In this document: piece after piece, positions 8,203-17,747 of the stretch
Layout of the letters: each line of letters opens with the position of its first letter
Position numbering within the stretch: position 1 is the first letter of the stretch
NCBI RefSeq assembly: GCF_000423005.1
Contig: NZ_AUHD01000006.1
Coordinates: 186,001 to 250,000, forward strand
Length of the DNA stretch: 64,000 bases
Direction: 5' to 3'
Source of the DNA: Gelidibacter mesophilus DSM 14095
GTDB taxonomy: Bacteria > Bacteroidota > Bacteroidia > Flavobacteriales > Flavobacteriaceae
Notes under the pieces: generated by a model
Database searches by the model: none
What the model was told of the DNA's origin: nothing
Seen by the model: only the letters and a program-made list of their open reading frames with translations
Position numbers and translations under genes: made by a program

Positions 8203-8904
8203 ATGATACAAATTAAAGATTTACATAAATCCTATCACATGGGGAACAACTCACTTCATGTGTTAAAAGGAATTAATTTTGATGTAAAAGAAGGTGAACT
8301 TGTATCTATAATGGGATCTTCTGGTTCTGGTAAATCAACACTTTTAAATATTTTGGGGATGTTGGATGAGGCTGATGAAGGCTCATATACCCTAGACGGT
8401 GTTCCAATTAAAAACCTCAATGAGAAAATTGCCGCCAACTATAGAAATAAATTTCTTGGCTTTATTTTTCAATCTTTTAATCTTATCAATTATAAATCAG
8501 CGTTAGATAATGTAGCTCTGCCCTTGTATTACCAAGGTGTGCACCGTAAAGAACGCGTTGAAAGAGCCATGCACTATTTAGACAAAGTAGGTTTGGCACC
8601 ATGGTCTCACCATTTGCCTAATGAACTATCTGGTGGACAAAAACAGCGTGTGGCCATTGCGAGAGCTTTGGCAAGTGATCCTAAAGTTTTACTTGCGGAT
8701 GAGCCTACAGGAGCCTTGGACACCAAGACCTCTTATGAAGTAATGGACCTTATTCAAGGCATCAATGACGAAGGGAAAACGATTTTAATCGTGACACATG
8801 AACATGATATTGCCCAAATGACAAGACGTATTGTCAATTTAAAAGACGGGTTGATTATTGATGATAGTGTTGTAGAACAAGTAAGAGCTTCCCAATATGT
8901 TTGA
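8203..8904 (+). CDS. ABC transporter ATP-binding protein, MacB/LolD type
   Basis: 233 residues. Walker A is GSSGSGKST (38-46). The Q-loop is FIFQSFNL, the signature is LSGGQKQR (142-149), Walker B is VLLADEP (162-168), and the switch His is in IVTHEHD. Short MacB/LolD-type ATPases power mechanotransmission transporters rather than classical substrate channels. It opens a six-gene group with two FtsX-like permeases, two adaptors and a TolC, and overlaps the next gene by eight bases. A weak promoter-like TTTG-N17-TTGATTTG lies just upstream (8146-8174). Confidence 0.93.
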   Translation: MIQIKDLHKSYHMGNNSLHVLKGINFDVKEGELVSIMGSSGSGKSTLLNILGMLDEADEGSYTLDGVPIKNLNEKIAANYRNKFLGFIFQSFNLINYKSALDNVALPLYYQGVHRKERVERAMHYLDKVGLAPWSHHLPNELSGGQKQRVAIARALASDPKVLLADEPTGALDTKTSYEVMDLIQGINDEGKTILIVTHEHDIAQMTRRIVNLKDGLIIDDSVVEQVRASQYV

Positions 8905-10141
8905 TATTGAACGTTGGCAAGAAATTTTTGAAACCTTACGGAAAAATAAACTCCGAACGTTTTTAACGGGTCTTTCCGTGGCTTCGGGTATATTTATTTT
9001 GGTCATTTTGCTTGGTTTTAGTTCAGGCATCCAAAACGGTGTGACCTCTCAGTTTGAAAAGGATGCTGCCAATAGTATTTCTGTTTGGGCAGGAGTCACT
9101 ACTAAAGAGTACAAAGGCCTCAATCCTGGGCGATATATCCAGCTTAAAAATGACGACTTTAATGCCATTGTCAACAAGTACGATGATCATCTCGAATACA
9201 AATCGCCATTTTATACCATTTGGGGCGGATTGGTCAATTATAAGAATGAATCGGGTAATTATAGAATTCAAGGTGTCTTGCCAGACAATCAATTCATTGA
9301 AAATGCAGATATCAGTCAAGGTCGGTTTTTAAACCATTCTGATGTTATGGGAGCGAAAAAGGTGGCGGTTATTGGAAATAAAGTAAGCCAAGACCTTTTT
9401 AAAGGACAGGATCCCATCAATCAGAGTATTTCTATTTATGGTATCAATTTTAAAGTGATTGGTGTATTTTATGATCCAGGAGGAGAGCGTGATGAAAGTA
9501 AAGTGATGATGCCCATTACTACCGCCCAAAAAGCGTTTAACGGTGGAAATGATATCAGAAACATGACCTATACCGTTAAAATGTCCGATAATTTTAATGA
9601 CGCGGTTAAGCTTTCGGAGCAAATATCACTAGGCATTGAAAGTGATATTAAGGAAAAACATATTATTTCTCCTGATGATATCAGTGCAGTTAGGGTCAAC
9701 AATACATTGGAGGAAGCGCGAAAAATCTATTCGTTAGTAGATACCATTAAGGCTGTATTTTGGTTTGTAGGAATAGGAACCATTATTGCCGGAGTGGTTG
9801 GCGTAGGAAATATCATGCTTATTATCGTGAAAGAACGTACTAAAGAAATTGGTGTTCGTAAGGCTTTGGGAGCAGAGCCCATGTCTATTGTGGGAATGAT
9901 TTTGCAGGAATCTGTTTTTGTGACTATGTTTTCCGGTCTTTTTGGTCTTATTGCGGGTTTAGGATTGTTGGAAGTTGTTGGTCCACTTATCGAAAGTGAT
10001 TTTATAAAATATCCCCAAGTTGATTTTAATACGGCATTGGCTACTGTATTTGTTTTGGTCTTTGCAGGCGCGATTGCAGGATTTATTCCAGCGTACCGTG
10101 CCGCCAAAATTAAACCTATTGATGCATTAAGAGACGAATAA
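8897..10141 (+). CDS. ABC transporter permease, MacB/FtsX type (first)
   Basis: 414 residues. One N-terminal membrane segment (about 20-42), a periplasmic MacB_PCD domain (about 43-270), then three membrane segments. The FtsX coupling motif VKERTKEIGVRKALGAE is at about 311-327, and the ending KIKPIDALRDE is typical. The periplasmic domain probably contacts an adaptor. The gene overlaps the ATPase gene by eight bases and is one base from the second permease. The pair looks like a heterodimer, since only one ATPase is encoded here; that is inference. Confidence 0.92.
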   Translation: MFDIERWQEIFETLRKNKLRTFLTGLSVASGIFILVILLGFSSGIQNGVTSQFEKDAANSISVWAGVTTKEYKGLNPGRYIQLKNDDFNAIVNKYDDHLEYKSPFYTIWGGLVNYKNESGNYRIQGVLPDNQFIENADISQGRFLNHSDVMGAKKVAVIGNKVSQDLFKGQDPINQSISIYGINFKVIGVFYDPGGERDESKVMMPITTAQKAFNGGNDIRNMTYTVKMSDNFNDAVKLSEQISLGIESDIKEKHIISPDDISAVRVNNTLEEARKIYSLVDTIKAVFWFVGIGTIIAGVVGVGNIMLIIVKERTKEIGVRKALGAEPMSIVGMILQESVFVTMFSGLFGLIAGLGLLEVVGPLIESDFIKYPQVDFNTALATVFVLVFAGAIAGFIPAYRAAKIKPIDALRDE

Positions 10142-10142
10142 T

Positions 10143-11402
10143 ATGTTTAGCAGAGACCGTTGGGATGAAATATTAGAAGCCTTAAATGCCAATAAGTTTA
10201 GAACTTTATTGACCGCATTCGGTGTGTTTTGGGGGATCACTATTTTAGTGCTTCTGTTGGCGTTGACTAACGGGCTCAAAAATGGGGTGACTTCTGGTTT
10301 TGGTAATTTTGCAACCAATTCCATGTTTATATGGACGCAACAAACTTCAAAGCCCTATAAAGGACTGCCCAAAGGCAGACGCTTCAACTTTAAGTTGGAT
10401 GATGTGGCTGCCTTAAAAAATGATTTTCCACAACTTAAATACGTCTCACCTCGGAATCAATTGGGAGGTTATAGCGGTGCCAATAATGTGGTGAGAGGCA
10501 CCAAAACTGGAGCATTTCAGGTCAATGGTGACTATCCGGAATTTATTAATCAACAACCTATGGATATTCTCCAAGGTCGCTTTATTAGCTATTCTGATAT
10601 TAATGCCAAGAGAAAGGTATGTGTGATAGGAACAGGCGTGGTTAAAGGACTATATGATAGAGGAGAAGACGCATTAGGCACTTATATAAAGATCAATGGC
10701 GTTAATTTTATGGTCATTGGTACTTTTAAAGTAAGCAACAGCCAAGGTGATAAAGAAGAGGATGCCAATTCCATATTTGTACCGTTTACAGCGTTTGGTC
10801 TGGCGTTCAATTATGCAGATAACGTGGGATGGCTGGCTGTGACTGCTCAAGATGGCATAAACATTACCTCCATTAAACCACAAATCTTAGAAACATTAAA
10901 AAGTAGGCGTAAGGTGCATCCTGAAGATGAACGCGCAATTGGTAATTTTGATCTTTCGGAAGCTTTTGGTCGCGTGAATGGCTTATTTTCGATTTTAGGA
11001 TTCGTTGGTTACTTTGTGGGAGCGCTGGTGCTCATGTCTGGAATAATCGGGATCAGTAACATTATGCTCATCGTTGTAAAAGAACGTACCAAGGAAATTG
11101 GGGTGAGACGTGCTTTAGGGGCTTCCCCCTGGACTATAAAATCCCAGATTTTACAAGAAAGTTTGATCCTTACTATATTATCAGGTATGGTGGGGATTTC
11201 GTTTGCCGCTGCCGTGATCTGGGGGTTAAATTATGCCTTGGATGCTGGTGGTCCCGTAGAGAATTTTGCAAACCCAAGTGTCAGTATGTCGGTGGTGTTT
11301 ATAGCCCTTTTCATTCTCGTGGTCTCGGGATTGTTAGCGGGGCTGATTCCGGCCAATAGTGCCACAAAAATGAAACCCGTTGACGCATTAAGAATAGAAT
11401 AA
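10143..11402 (+). CDS. ABC transporter permease, MacB/FtsX type (second)
   Basis: 419 residues with the same layout as the preceding gene: N-terminal RDRWDEILEALNANKFRTLLTAFGV, a membrane segment, a periplasmic domain, and three C-terminal membrane segments with VKERTKEIGVRRALGAS and the ending KMKPVDALRIE. Sequence similarity to the first permease is clear at both ends but low in the periplasmic domain. That indicates an old duplication with divergence for distinct partners. A 108-base gap separates it from the adaptor gene. Confidence 0.92.
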   Translation: MFSRDRWDEILEALNANKFRTLLTAFGVFWGITILVLLLALTNGLKNGVTSGFGNFATNSMFIWTQQTSKPYKGLPKGRRFNFKLDDVAALKNDFPQLKYVSPRNQLGGYSGANNVVRGTKTGAFQVNGDYPEFINQQPMDILQGRFISYSDINAKRKVCVIGTGVVKGLYDRGEDALGTYIKINGVNFMVIGTFKVSNSQGDKEEDANSIFVPFTAFGLAFNYADNVGWLAVTAQDGINITSIKPQILETLKSRRKVHPEDERAIGNFDLSEAFGRVNGLFSILGFVGYFVGALVLMSGIIGISNIMLIVVKERTKEIGVRRALGASPWTIKSQILQESLILTILSGMVGISFAAAVIWGLNYALDAGGPVENFANPSVSMSVVFIALFILVVSGLLAGLIPANSATKMKPVDALRIE

Positions 11403-11510
11403 TTCCATTAAAATCCATCAAATGAACCACTTCTTTAGTGTAGACTGTTAATGCCAAATTATTCTAAACGTGTGCCATTTGACCAATAAAAAAACAATAA
11501 TAACTAACAA

Positions 11511-12674
11511 ATGAAAAGAACAAAAACCGTCATTATTCTAGGACTTATCGTTGCAGTCTTTGCAATAGCCTTAATCTATTTGTGGCAAAAAAATCAAGAG
11601 GATCCCATTACTTACACTACAGACACTCCAGTTGAACAGACCATTGTTGTAAAAACAGTGGCTACAGGGAATATCGTTCCTAAAGACGAGGTGCTTATAA
11701 AATCCAATATTTCCGGGGTGATTGAGGAGGTTTTTATTGAAGCAGGGGAGTATGTTAAATCAGGTGATTTGATTGCACAAATTCGAGTCATTCCTAACGT
11801 GTCCTCATTGACGAGCGCTAAAAATAGTATTTCGTCAAGTGAAACCGCGTTGCAAACTGCCAAAATCAATTTGCAGACCCAACAAACCAGCTATGACCGT
11901 CAAAAAGCATTGTTTGATAAAGGAGTTATTTCTTCTAACGAATTTGAAAGCATTAAAAACACCTATTTGCAAACCAAACAAAGTGTTGAGCAAGCAGAAA
12001 TCAATTTAAGTTCTGCACGGCAAAATTATGATATCGTTAAAACAGGTACTACAAGTGGTTTGGGGAATATTGCACAAACCCAAGTTAGAGCAACAGTTTC
12101 GGGAATGGTTTTGGATGTTCCGGTGAAAGAAGGAAATCAGGTTATTGAGGCCAACAATTTTAATGAAGGCACCTCAATTGCTTCTTTGGCAGATGTTAAA
12201 AAGATGATTTTTGAGGGTAAGGTAGATGAAAGTGAAGTCGGAAAAATCAAGGAAGGTTTGCCTTTAGAAATTACGGTTGGTGCCATTGAAGATAAAAAGT
12301 TTGATGCGATATTAGATTATATCGCTCCAAAGGGTGTTGCGGAGAATGGTGCCATACAGTTCGAAATTAAAGGGACTTTGAAGTCTATTGATTCTACATT
12401 TATTAGAGCAGGCCTAAGTGCAAATGCTTCAATTATTTTAGAGAAAGCAGAGAACGTTTTGGCGATTAAGGAAGCTTTGGTGCAGTTTGATTCTAAAACT
12501 CAAAAGCCCTTTGTTGAGGTCATGGTGGGTGAGCAGAAGTTTGAACGTAGAGATCTTGAATTGGGGATTAGTGATGGTATTTTTGTTCAGGTCAAAAATG
12601 GGATTAGTAAAACGGATAAAATAAAAGTTTGGAATCAGGTTCAAGGAATTCCGGACTATGCTCAAAACAAATAA
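11511..12674 (+). CDS. Periplasmic adaptor of an efflux pump (HlyD/MacA type, first)
   Basis: 387 residues. An N-terminal membrane anchor (8-25) is followed by a lipoyl-like half motif (SNISGVIEEVFIEAGEYVKSGDLIA), a coiled-coil hairpin (about 100-175), the second half motif (ATVSGMVLDVPVKEGNQV), and beta-barrel and membrane-proximal domains. Adaptors of this kind bridge an inner-membrane MacB-type transporter to TolC. It follows the permeases and directly precedes tolC. A second adaptor sits on the other side of tolC. Confidence 0.88.
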   Translation: MKRTKTVIILGLIVAVFAIALIYLWQKNQEDPITYTTDTPVEQTIVVKTVATGNIVPKDEVLIKSNISGVIEEVFIEAGEYVKSGDLIAQIRVIPNVSSLTSAKNSISSSETALQTAKINLQTQQTSYDRQKALFDKGVISSNEFESIKNTYLQTKQSVEQAEINLSSARQNYDIVKTGTTSGLGNIAQTQVRATVSGMVLDVPVKEGNQVIEANNFNEGTSIASLADVKKMIFEGKVDESEVGKIKEGLPLEITVGAIEDKKFDAILDYIAPKGVAENGAIQFEIKGTLKSIDSTFIRAGLSANASIILEKAENVLAIKEALVQFDSKTQKPFVEVMVGEQKFERRDLELGISDGIFVQVKNGISKTDKIKVWNQVQGIPDYAQNK

Positions 12675-12724
12675 TTCATTTTAAGTGTAACACTTTAATT
12701 TATTCATAGACTTATAATATAATT

Positions 12725-14167
12725 ATGAAAAAATCATTCCTTATAGTTCTTGTCTTAGTAGCGTTAACTTCTCAGGCACAAGAAAAAAAATGGACACTCA
12801 AAGAATGTGTGGCCTATGCTTTAGAAAACAATATCTCAGTCAAACAAAGTCAATTGGATTTGGAGCTGGCGGATATTGAAAACTTACAGGCGGTCGGTAA
12901 TTTTTTACCGGAAATCAGTATGGGTTCTAACCTATCCGAAAATACAGGTTTAAGTTTCAACCCGTTGACCAATAATGCCCAAACAACCACATTTTTATCT
13001 GCGTCAGGACGAGTAAGCGTAGGATATACCTTGTTCAATGGATTACGGAATTTTAAAGAGATGCAGCGCTCTAAAATTTCCAAAATGGCCGCCCAATTTA
13101 GACTGACCAAAATGGAGGACGACATTTCTCTATTTGTAGCCAATAACTACTTACAGGTGATCCTTAATAAAGCCAATCTTAAGGTGTTGACCTCACAAAA
13201 TACCATTACTAAAGATCAATTAAAAAGAACCCAAGATTTGGTGGATGCTGGTGTTTTACCAGAAGGTGATATTTTAGAAATTAGAGCCAATGATGCGAAC
13301 GAAAGACAGGCCATTGTTAATGCAGAAAATGCAGTGCAAGTATCGCTTATAAGTTTAGCACAACTGTTATTGATTAAGGATTATCAGAATTTTGATATTG
13401 AAGATGAAGGTTATGACATCGTAGATGAAGGGATTTCAAATAAGAGTGTGGTTGAAGTCGTAGAACAAGCAAAAGAGAATAGAGCGGAGATTAAAATTGC
13501 TGAAACAAATGTGGAACTTGCTGAAAAGGATGTTCAAATAGCAAAAAGCGCGTATTATCCAACATTATCTGCTTTTTTTGGATATGATACCAGATTCTCT
13601 AGTTCAGCTTCTTTTATACAAGATGTTGATCCGGACAATCCAATAATTATTCAAGAAATTGGGGTTGTTGAAGAGACAGGACAATCAGTTATTGGTGAAT
13701 TTCCAAATACGATTACGAGAAGAGTTGGGGCAGATCCGTTTTTGGATCAATTGTCACAAAATGACGGTATTGCCTATGGCTTTTCTTTAAACATACCAAT
13801 TCTCAATGGGTTCTCTGTGAAGAGCAACGTAAAAAGAAACCAAATCAATTTAGAAAGAAGCAAAAATGAATTGGAACAAGCCCAACTGGATTTAGAATCT
13901 ACTGTGTATCAGGCTTATGTTGATGCCAAAGGCGCGTTGAAATCTTATGAAGCTGCGGAATCTGCTGTGGAATCTCAAGAATTGGCCTATAATTATGCTA
14001 AAGAACGTTATGACGTTGGTTTGACGAATGCTTTTGAATTTAGCCAGTCAAAAGTGAAATATGATAACGCCCAAATAGAACTCAACCGTGCCAAATATGA
14101 TTATATTTTCAAATTGAAGGTTCTTGAACTTTATTTTGGAATTCCTGCGCTTGAGTTAAAATTCTAA
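12725..14167 (+). CDS. TolC-family outer-membrane efflux protein
   Basis: 480 residues with a signal peptide (MKKSFLIVLVLVALTSQAQ). The repeated TolC halves are visible: WTLKECVAYALENNISVKQSQLDLELADIE near the start, and a second helical hairpin with NVELAEKDVQIAKSAYYPTLS at about 260. A segment near 310-350 (DVDPDNPII and following) is a small insertion rich in Asp, Ile and Gly. The C-terminus has YAKERYDVGLTNAFEFSQSKV, a family signature. It forms the outer-membrane exit duct for the pump encoded around it. Confidence 0.92.
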   Translation: MKKSFLIVLVLVALTSQAQEKKWTLKECVAYALENNISVKQSQLDLELADIENLQAVGNFLPEISMGSNLSENTGLSFNPLTNNAQTTTFLSASGRVSVGYTLFNGLRNFKEMQRSKISKMAAQFRLTKMEDDISLFVANNYLQVILNKANLKVLTSQNTITKDQLKRTQDLVDAGVLPEGDILEIRANDANERQAIVNAENAVQVSLISLAQLLLIKDYQNFDIEDEGYDIVDEGISNKSVVEVVEQAKENRAEIKIAETNVELAEKDVQIAKSAYYPTLSAFFGYDTRFSSSASFIQDVDPDNPIIIQEIGVVEETGQSVIGEFPNTITRRVGADPFLDQLSQNDGIAYGFSLNIPILNGFSVKSNVKRNQINLERSKNELEQAQLDLESTVYQAYVDAKGALKSYEAAESAVESQELAYNYAKERYDVGLTNAFEFSQSKVKYDNAQIELNRAKYDYIFKLKVLELYFGIPALELKF

Positions 14168-14218
14168 TAATTAATGATCGCTTATTATTTATAATACCAC
14201 CACTATAAACTAACCATT

Positions 14219-15520
14219 ATGAGCAGAAAAACAGTGATAATCGTAATATCCACCATAGTAGTGCTGATCTTGCTATTGATTGTAGGGAAAAAAGCGGGGT
14301 GGTTCGGTAAAGCAGGTAACTTTAAGGAGGTTGAGACCCAAAAGGTGATGCTTATGGATATCGTTGAAAAAGTTTCGGCTACTGGTAAGATTCAGCCAGA
14401 AGTTGAGGTTAAAATCTCTAGTGAAGTCTCCGGTGAAATTATAGACTTGCCTTTTAAAGAGGGGCAACAGGTCAATAAAGGCGACTTGTTGGTAAGGGTC
14501 AATCCAGACCTCATTCAATCAGCAGTAAATAGAAGTCAAGCCACTTACCAAAACATAAAAGCAGGTTTGGAGCAAGCCGAAGCTTCCTTGAGAGAGGCCA
14601 AATTAAGTTATGACCGTAACAAGCAACTTTTTGACAAAGGAATTATTTCAAAATCGGAATGGGATAAAGCCGTGTCTGGCTATGAAATAGCACAGGCCAG
14701 CCAACAATCTGCATATTATAATGTACAAAGTGCGAGTGCATCAGTAAGTGAAGCCCGTGATAATTTGAGCAGGACCACAATTTACGCGCCTATGAGCGGA
14801 ACGATTTCAAAATTAGAGGTAGAACTTGGAGAGCGTGTTGTTGGAACCCAACAAATGGCTGGTACTGAAATTTTAAGGGTGGCCAATTTGAACAATATGG
14901 AAGTTGAAATTGACGTCAATGAAAATGATATTGTTAAGGTACAAATAGGCGATTCCACAATTGTTGAGGTTGATGCCTATCTTAAAAAAGAATTTAGAGG
15001 GGTTGTTACCGCAATTGCGAATTCTGCGGCTGGAACTTTAACGGCGGATCAGGTTACTAATTTTAGGGTAAAAGTGAGCATTCTTGAAGAGTCCTATCAA
15101 GACCTAATGGAAGGTAAAGGAGAAAATTATTCACCCTTTCGTCCAGGGATGACCGCTACTGTGGATATTATTACCAAGACGCGAAAGGATATTGTAAGTG
15201 TTCCAATCAGTGCGATTGTAATTAAAACAGACACTTCCTCCATTAGAAGCGCGGCTGCAAAGAGACCAGAAGACAAGGCTGAAGCGCCTTTAAGAGTTGA
15301 CAACGATCAAAAATTTGAATGTGTTTTTGTAAAGCATGGTGATGAGGCTAAATTGAGAGTTGTAAAGACAGGGATTCAAGACGATAGTAATATTGAGATC
15401 TTGTCAGGATTGAAGGCTGGTGATGTGATCATTACTGGACCATATAATGTAGTTTCTAAAACATTAAATCCGGGAGATAAGATCGAAGTCAAGGGTAAAG
15501 AGGAAACTGGAAAGAATTAG
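14219..15520 (+). CDS. Periplasmic adaptor of an efflux pump (HlyD/MacA type, second)
   Basis: 433 residues. N-terminal anchor (about 5-22), lipoyl halves (SSEVSGEIIDLPFKEGQQVNKGDLLVRV and APMSGTISKLEVELGERV), a long coiled-coil hairpin (about 90-180), a beta-barrel domain, and a C-terminal domain ending in a Lys/Glu-rich tail. The region at about 345-360 (AAAKRPEDKAEA) is a charged linker. It is longer than the first adaptor and diverged from it. It lies 51 bases after tolC and 18 bases before tsaB, which seems to ride on the same transcript. Confidence 0.9.
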   Translation: MSRKTVIIVISTIVVLILLLIVGKKAGWFGKAGNFKEVETQKVMLMDIVEKVSATGKIQPEVEVKISSEVSGEIIDLPFKEGQQVNKGDLLVRVNPDLIQSAVNRSQATYQNIKAGLEQAEASLREAKLSYDRNKQLFDKGIISKSEWDKAVSGYEIAQASQQSAYYNVQSASASVSEARDNLSRTTIYAPMSGTISKLEVELGERVVGTQQMAGTEILRVANLNNMEVEIDVNENDIVKVQIGDSTIVEVDAYLKKEFRGVVTAIANSAAGTLTADQVTNFRVKVSILEESYQDLMEGKGENYSPFRPGMTATVDIITKTRKDIVSVPISAIVIKTDTSSIRSAAAKRPEDKAEAPLRVDNDQKFECVFVKHGDEAKLRVVKTGIQDDSNIEILSGLKAGDVIITGPYNVVSKTLNPGDKIEVKGKEETGKN

Positions 15521-15538
15521 ATTTTAAAAATAGTAACG

Positions 15539-16204
15539 GTGTCGTACATACTCAATATTGAAACAGCAACAACCAATTGTTCAGTCTCTCTTTCTAAGGA
15601 AGGAGAGATTTTGGTTTTAAAGGAAGATTATAACTCTAATTATTCCCATGCAGAATCTCTACATCTATTCATCGAAGCGGTACTAAAAGAAGCAAAGTTG
15701 GAACCACATGATATCGACGCTGTTGCCGTTAGTAAAGGTCCTGGCTCTTACACAGGATTGCGTATTGGAGTTTCTGCAGCAAAGGGTTTGTGTTTCGCTT
15801 TAGATAAGCCATTGGTGTCTATAGACACGTTAAAGGCCTTGTCACATCAGGTACAGATAGACTCTGGGTGTATTGTACCAATGATCGACGCCCGCAGGAT
15901 GGAAGTTTATGCTGCCGTGTATGATCACGAACACAAACCGATGAGAGCGATTGAGGCTCAAATTTTAGATGAACACAGCTTTGAAGACTATCTAGAGGCA
16001 GGTAACGTTTATTTTATTGGGAGTGGTGTGGAAAAAACAAAGCAAATCATTGTACATCCCAACGCCATTTTTATTGAAAACAAACTTCCTTCCGCCAAAG
16101 AAATGGGCCCATTGGCAGATGATAAATACAAAAAAAGCGACATTGAAAATGTCGCCTATTTTGAACCTTTTTATTTAAAGGACTTTATGGGAACCAAACA
16201 TTAA
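15539..16204 (+). CDS. tsaB: tRNA threonylcarbamoyladenosine biosynthesis protein TsaB
   Basis: 221 residues from a GTG start at 15539 (MSYILNIETATTNCSVSLS). The ASKHA-type fold shows in ILNIETATTNCSV and in VSKGPGSYTGLRIGVSAAKGLCFAL (about 64-88), which is diagnostic for TsaB. With TsaD and TsaE it makes t6A37 in ANN-decoding tRNAs. No ATG is near the N-terminus, so GTG is favoured. Its stop shares four bases with the stop of the convergent MscS gene. Confidence 0.93.
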   Translation: MSYILNIETATTNCSVSLSKEGEILVLKEDYNSNYSHAESLHLFIEAVLKEAKLEPHDIDAVAVSKGPGSYTGLRIGVSAAKGLCFALDKPLVSIDTLKALSHQVQIDSGCIVPMIDARRMEVYAAVYDHEHKPMRAIEAQILDEHSFEDYLEAGNVYFIGSGVEKTKQIIVHPNAIFIENKLPSAKEMGPLADDKYKKSDIENVAYFEPFYLKDFMGTKH

Positions 16205-17022
16205 GATTCCTTGATTATATGTACGTCGTGTTGTGGGTATGGTATAACTATACCCGCAGCTTCCAATCGTATCTTACCTTCCTCTAGGAATTTCCAATGT
16301 AAAGCCCAGAAGTCTTCATTTTTAGCCCAAAAACGTAACGAAAGGTTCACAGAGCTATCGGCCAATTCTGTCACAACCATCATTGGCTGCTTGCCTTCGT
16401 CCTGCATTACTTCTGGTTGCTCATTGACCAATTTCAAAATAATGTCACGGGTAAGTTTTATGTCACTATCATAACTGATGCCAAAGGTAATGGCATCCTT
16501 ACGTATGCCTTCAGATGAGTAATTAATAATATTATCATTGGATAATTTACCATTAGGTAGTATGGCAAGCTGATTGCCGAAGGTCAATAATTGGGTGTTA
16601 AATATTGAAATCTCCTTAACTGTTCCCTCTACACCCTGGGCACCAATAAAATCACCAATTTTAAAAGGCTTGATGATCAAAATCAAAACGCCACCAGCAA
16701 AATTTGCCAAGGAGCCTTGTAATGCTAAACCAAGGGCCAAACCTGCGGCGGCTAATATGGCGGCAAAGGAAGTTGTCTCAATACCAACAGTTCCAAGGAC
16801 TACAACAATAAGAATGATCTTAAAGGCCCAATTTAAAAGGTTTAAAAGGAATTTTTTAAGACTGATGTCATAATTGCCTCGATCCATGGCTTTTGTGACT
16901 CCTTTCAAGAGAATTTTAATTACCCAAGACCCGATAAACCATATTAAGATGGCCAATAATACTCTTGGTCCAAAGTCTATGATCAATTCATAACCTTTGT
17001 CAATCCATTCTTGTACTTCCAT
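16201..17022 (-). CDS. Small-conductance mechanosensitive channel (MscS family)
   Basis: 273 residues, close to the minimal MscS size. Three membrane segments; the pore helix TM3 is the Gly/Ala pattern AAILAAAGLALGLALQGSLANFAGGVLI (about 85-115). The cytoplasmic part starts with KPFKIGDFIGAQGVEGTVKEI and LPNGKLSNDNIINYS. It opens under membrane tension to release solutes on hypo-osmotic shock. The gene converges on tsaB and overlaps its stop. TAACTTTA (17051-17058, minus strand), 28 bases upstream of the start, may be its -7 element. Confidence 0.93.
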   Translation of the reverse strand: MEVQEWIDKGYELIIDFGPRVLLAILIWFIGSWVIKILLKGVTKAMDRGNYDISLKKFLLNLLNWAFKIILIVVVLGTVGIETTSFAAILAAAGLALGLALQGSLANFAGGVLILIIKPFKIGDFIGAQGVEGTVKEISIFNTQLLTFGNQLAILPNGKLSNDNIINYSSEGIRKDAITFGISYDSDIKLTRDIILKLVNEQPEVMQDEGKQPMMVVTELADSSVNLSLRFWAKNEDFWALHWKFLEEGKIRLEAAGIVIPYPQHDVHIIKES

Positions 17023-17485
17023 AAATTTTACTTTTAATAACGTTAAGATGTAAAGTTATCAATTATCAAAAGAAATAAAAAATTACATGTCTGCTTTCTT
17101 ATAAGATGAGCAATTGAAAGGCATTAGGTAATGGAAGATTGGATATAAAAAAATTACATTTTTTTCAATTTAAAAAGCGCTTTCGATATCAGTAAAAACA
17201 ATCAAGAACAAAAGAATAAAATTTTGGCCTGTTCAGCACCAATGTATACCAACCCATGAGCTAAAAATTGGTGATAAGAAACTTTGATAGGGGCTCGATT
17301 TTTTTTTTTACTTATGGATACCTTCTGCTCAAGTTCTAAAATTTGAATATCTCTTGGATTTGTTTATGGGAACATTTCTAAAATAAGGAAATAGAAATGC
17401 TCCACAGCGAATGGAATAATGAGAACTATAGGCAAGCTACCTATAGATAAAAGAATAGCGCTTTTTAAGGCGCTATTTTTTAAAT
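17023..17485. other. 463-base intergenic region between mscS and dodecin
   Basis: No coding pattern is visible on either strand. It holds a possible -7 element for mscS (17051-17058), a run of eleven T (17299-17309), a CTATAGG/CCTATAG inverted repeat (17426-17446), and the terminator hairpin at 17454-17477. Confidence 0.6.
17454..17481 (-). terminator. Terminator downstream of dodecin
   Basis: AATAGCGC (17454-17461) pairs perfectly with GCGCTATT (17470-17477) around an 8-base loop. It begins just past the dodecin stop on the minus strand. T-rich stretches lie on both sides, so it could act in both directions. Confidence 0.6.
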
Positions 17486-17686
17486 TTAATCGACTTGAAA
17501 TGTGATTTTTAGGGTGACCCTAAATTGTGATAATTCATTGTCTTTAACGGTGATACTTTGATCTTTTAAATATACAGACTTAATATTCTTGATTGTCTTG
17601 GAAGCGTGTTGAACACCATTTCTTGCGGCGTCTTCCCAACTTTTATCTGAGTTAGCTAATATTTCTACAACTTTTAATACTGACAT
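17486..17686 (-). CDS. Dodecin family flavin-binding protein
   Basis: 66 residues, the usual size for dodecin. It contains VLKVVEILANSDKSWEDAARNGVQHASKTIKNIKSV, then the beta strands ending FRVTLKITFQVD. Dodecins form hollow dodecamers that store or buffer flavins or related cofactors. TACCTTTA (17723-17730, minus) about 37 bases upstream may be its -7 element. The gene is monocistronic, with a hairpin directly after the stop. Confidence 0.9.
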   Translation of the reverse strand: MSVLKVVEILANSDKSWEDAARNGVQHASKTIKNIKSVYLKDQSITVKDNELSQFRVTLKITFQVD

Positions 17687-17747
17687 ATTTCTGTTTTTAA
17701 ATTAATTATTTACCTATTCCTTTAAAGGTATGAAAAATAATTTAAAA

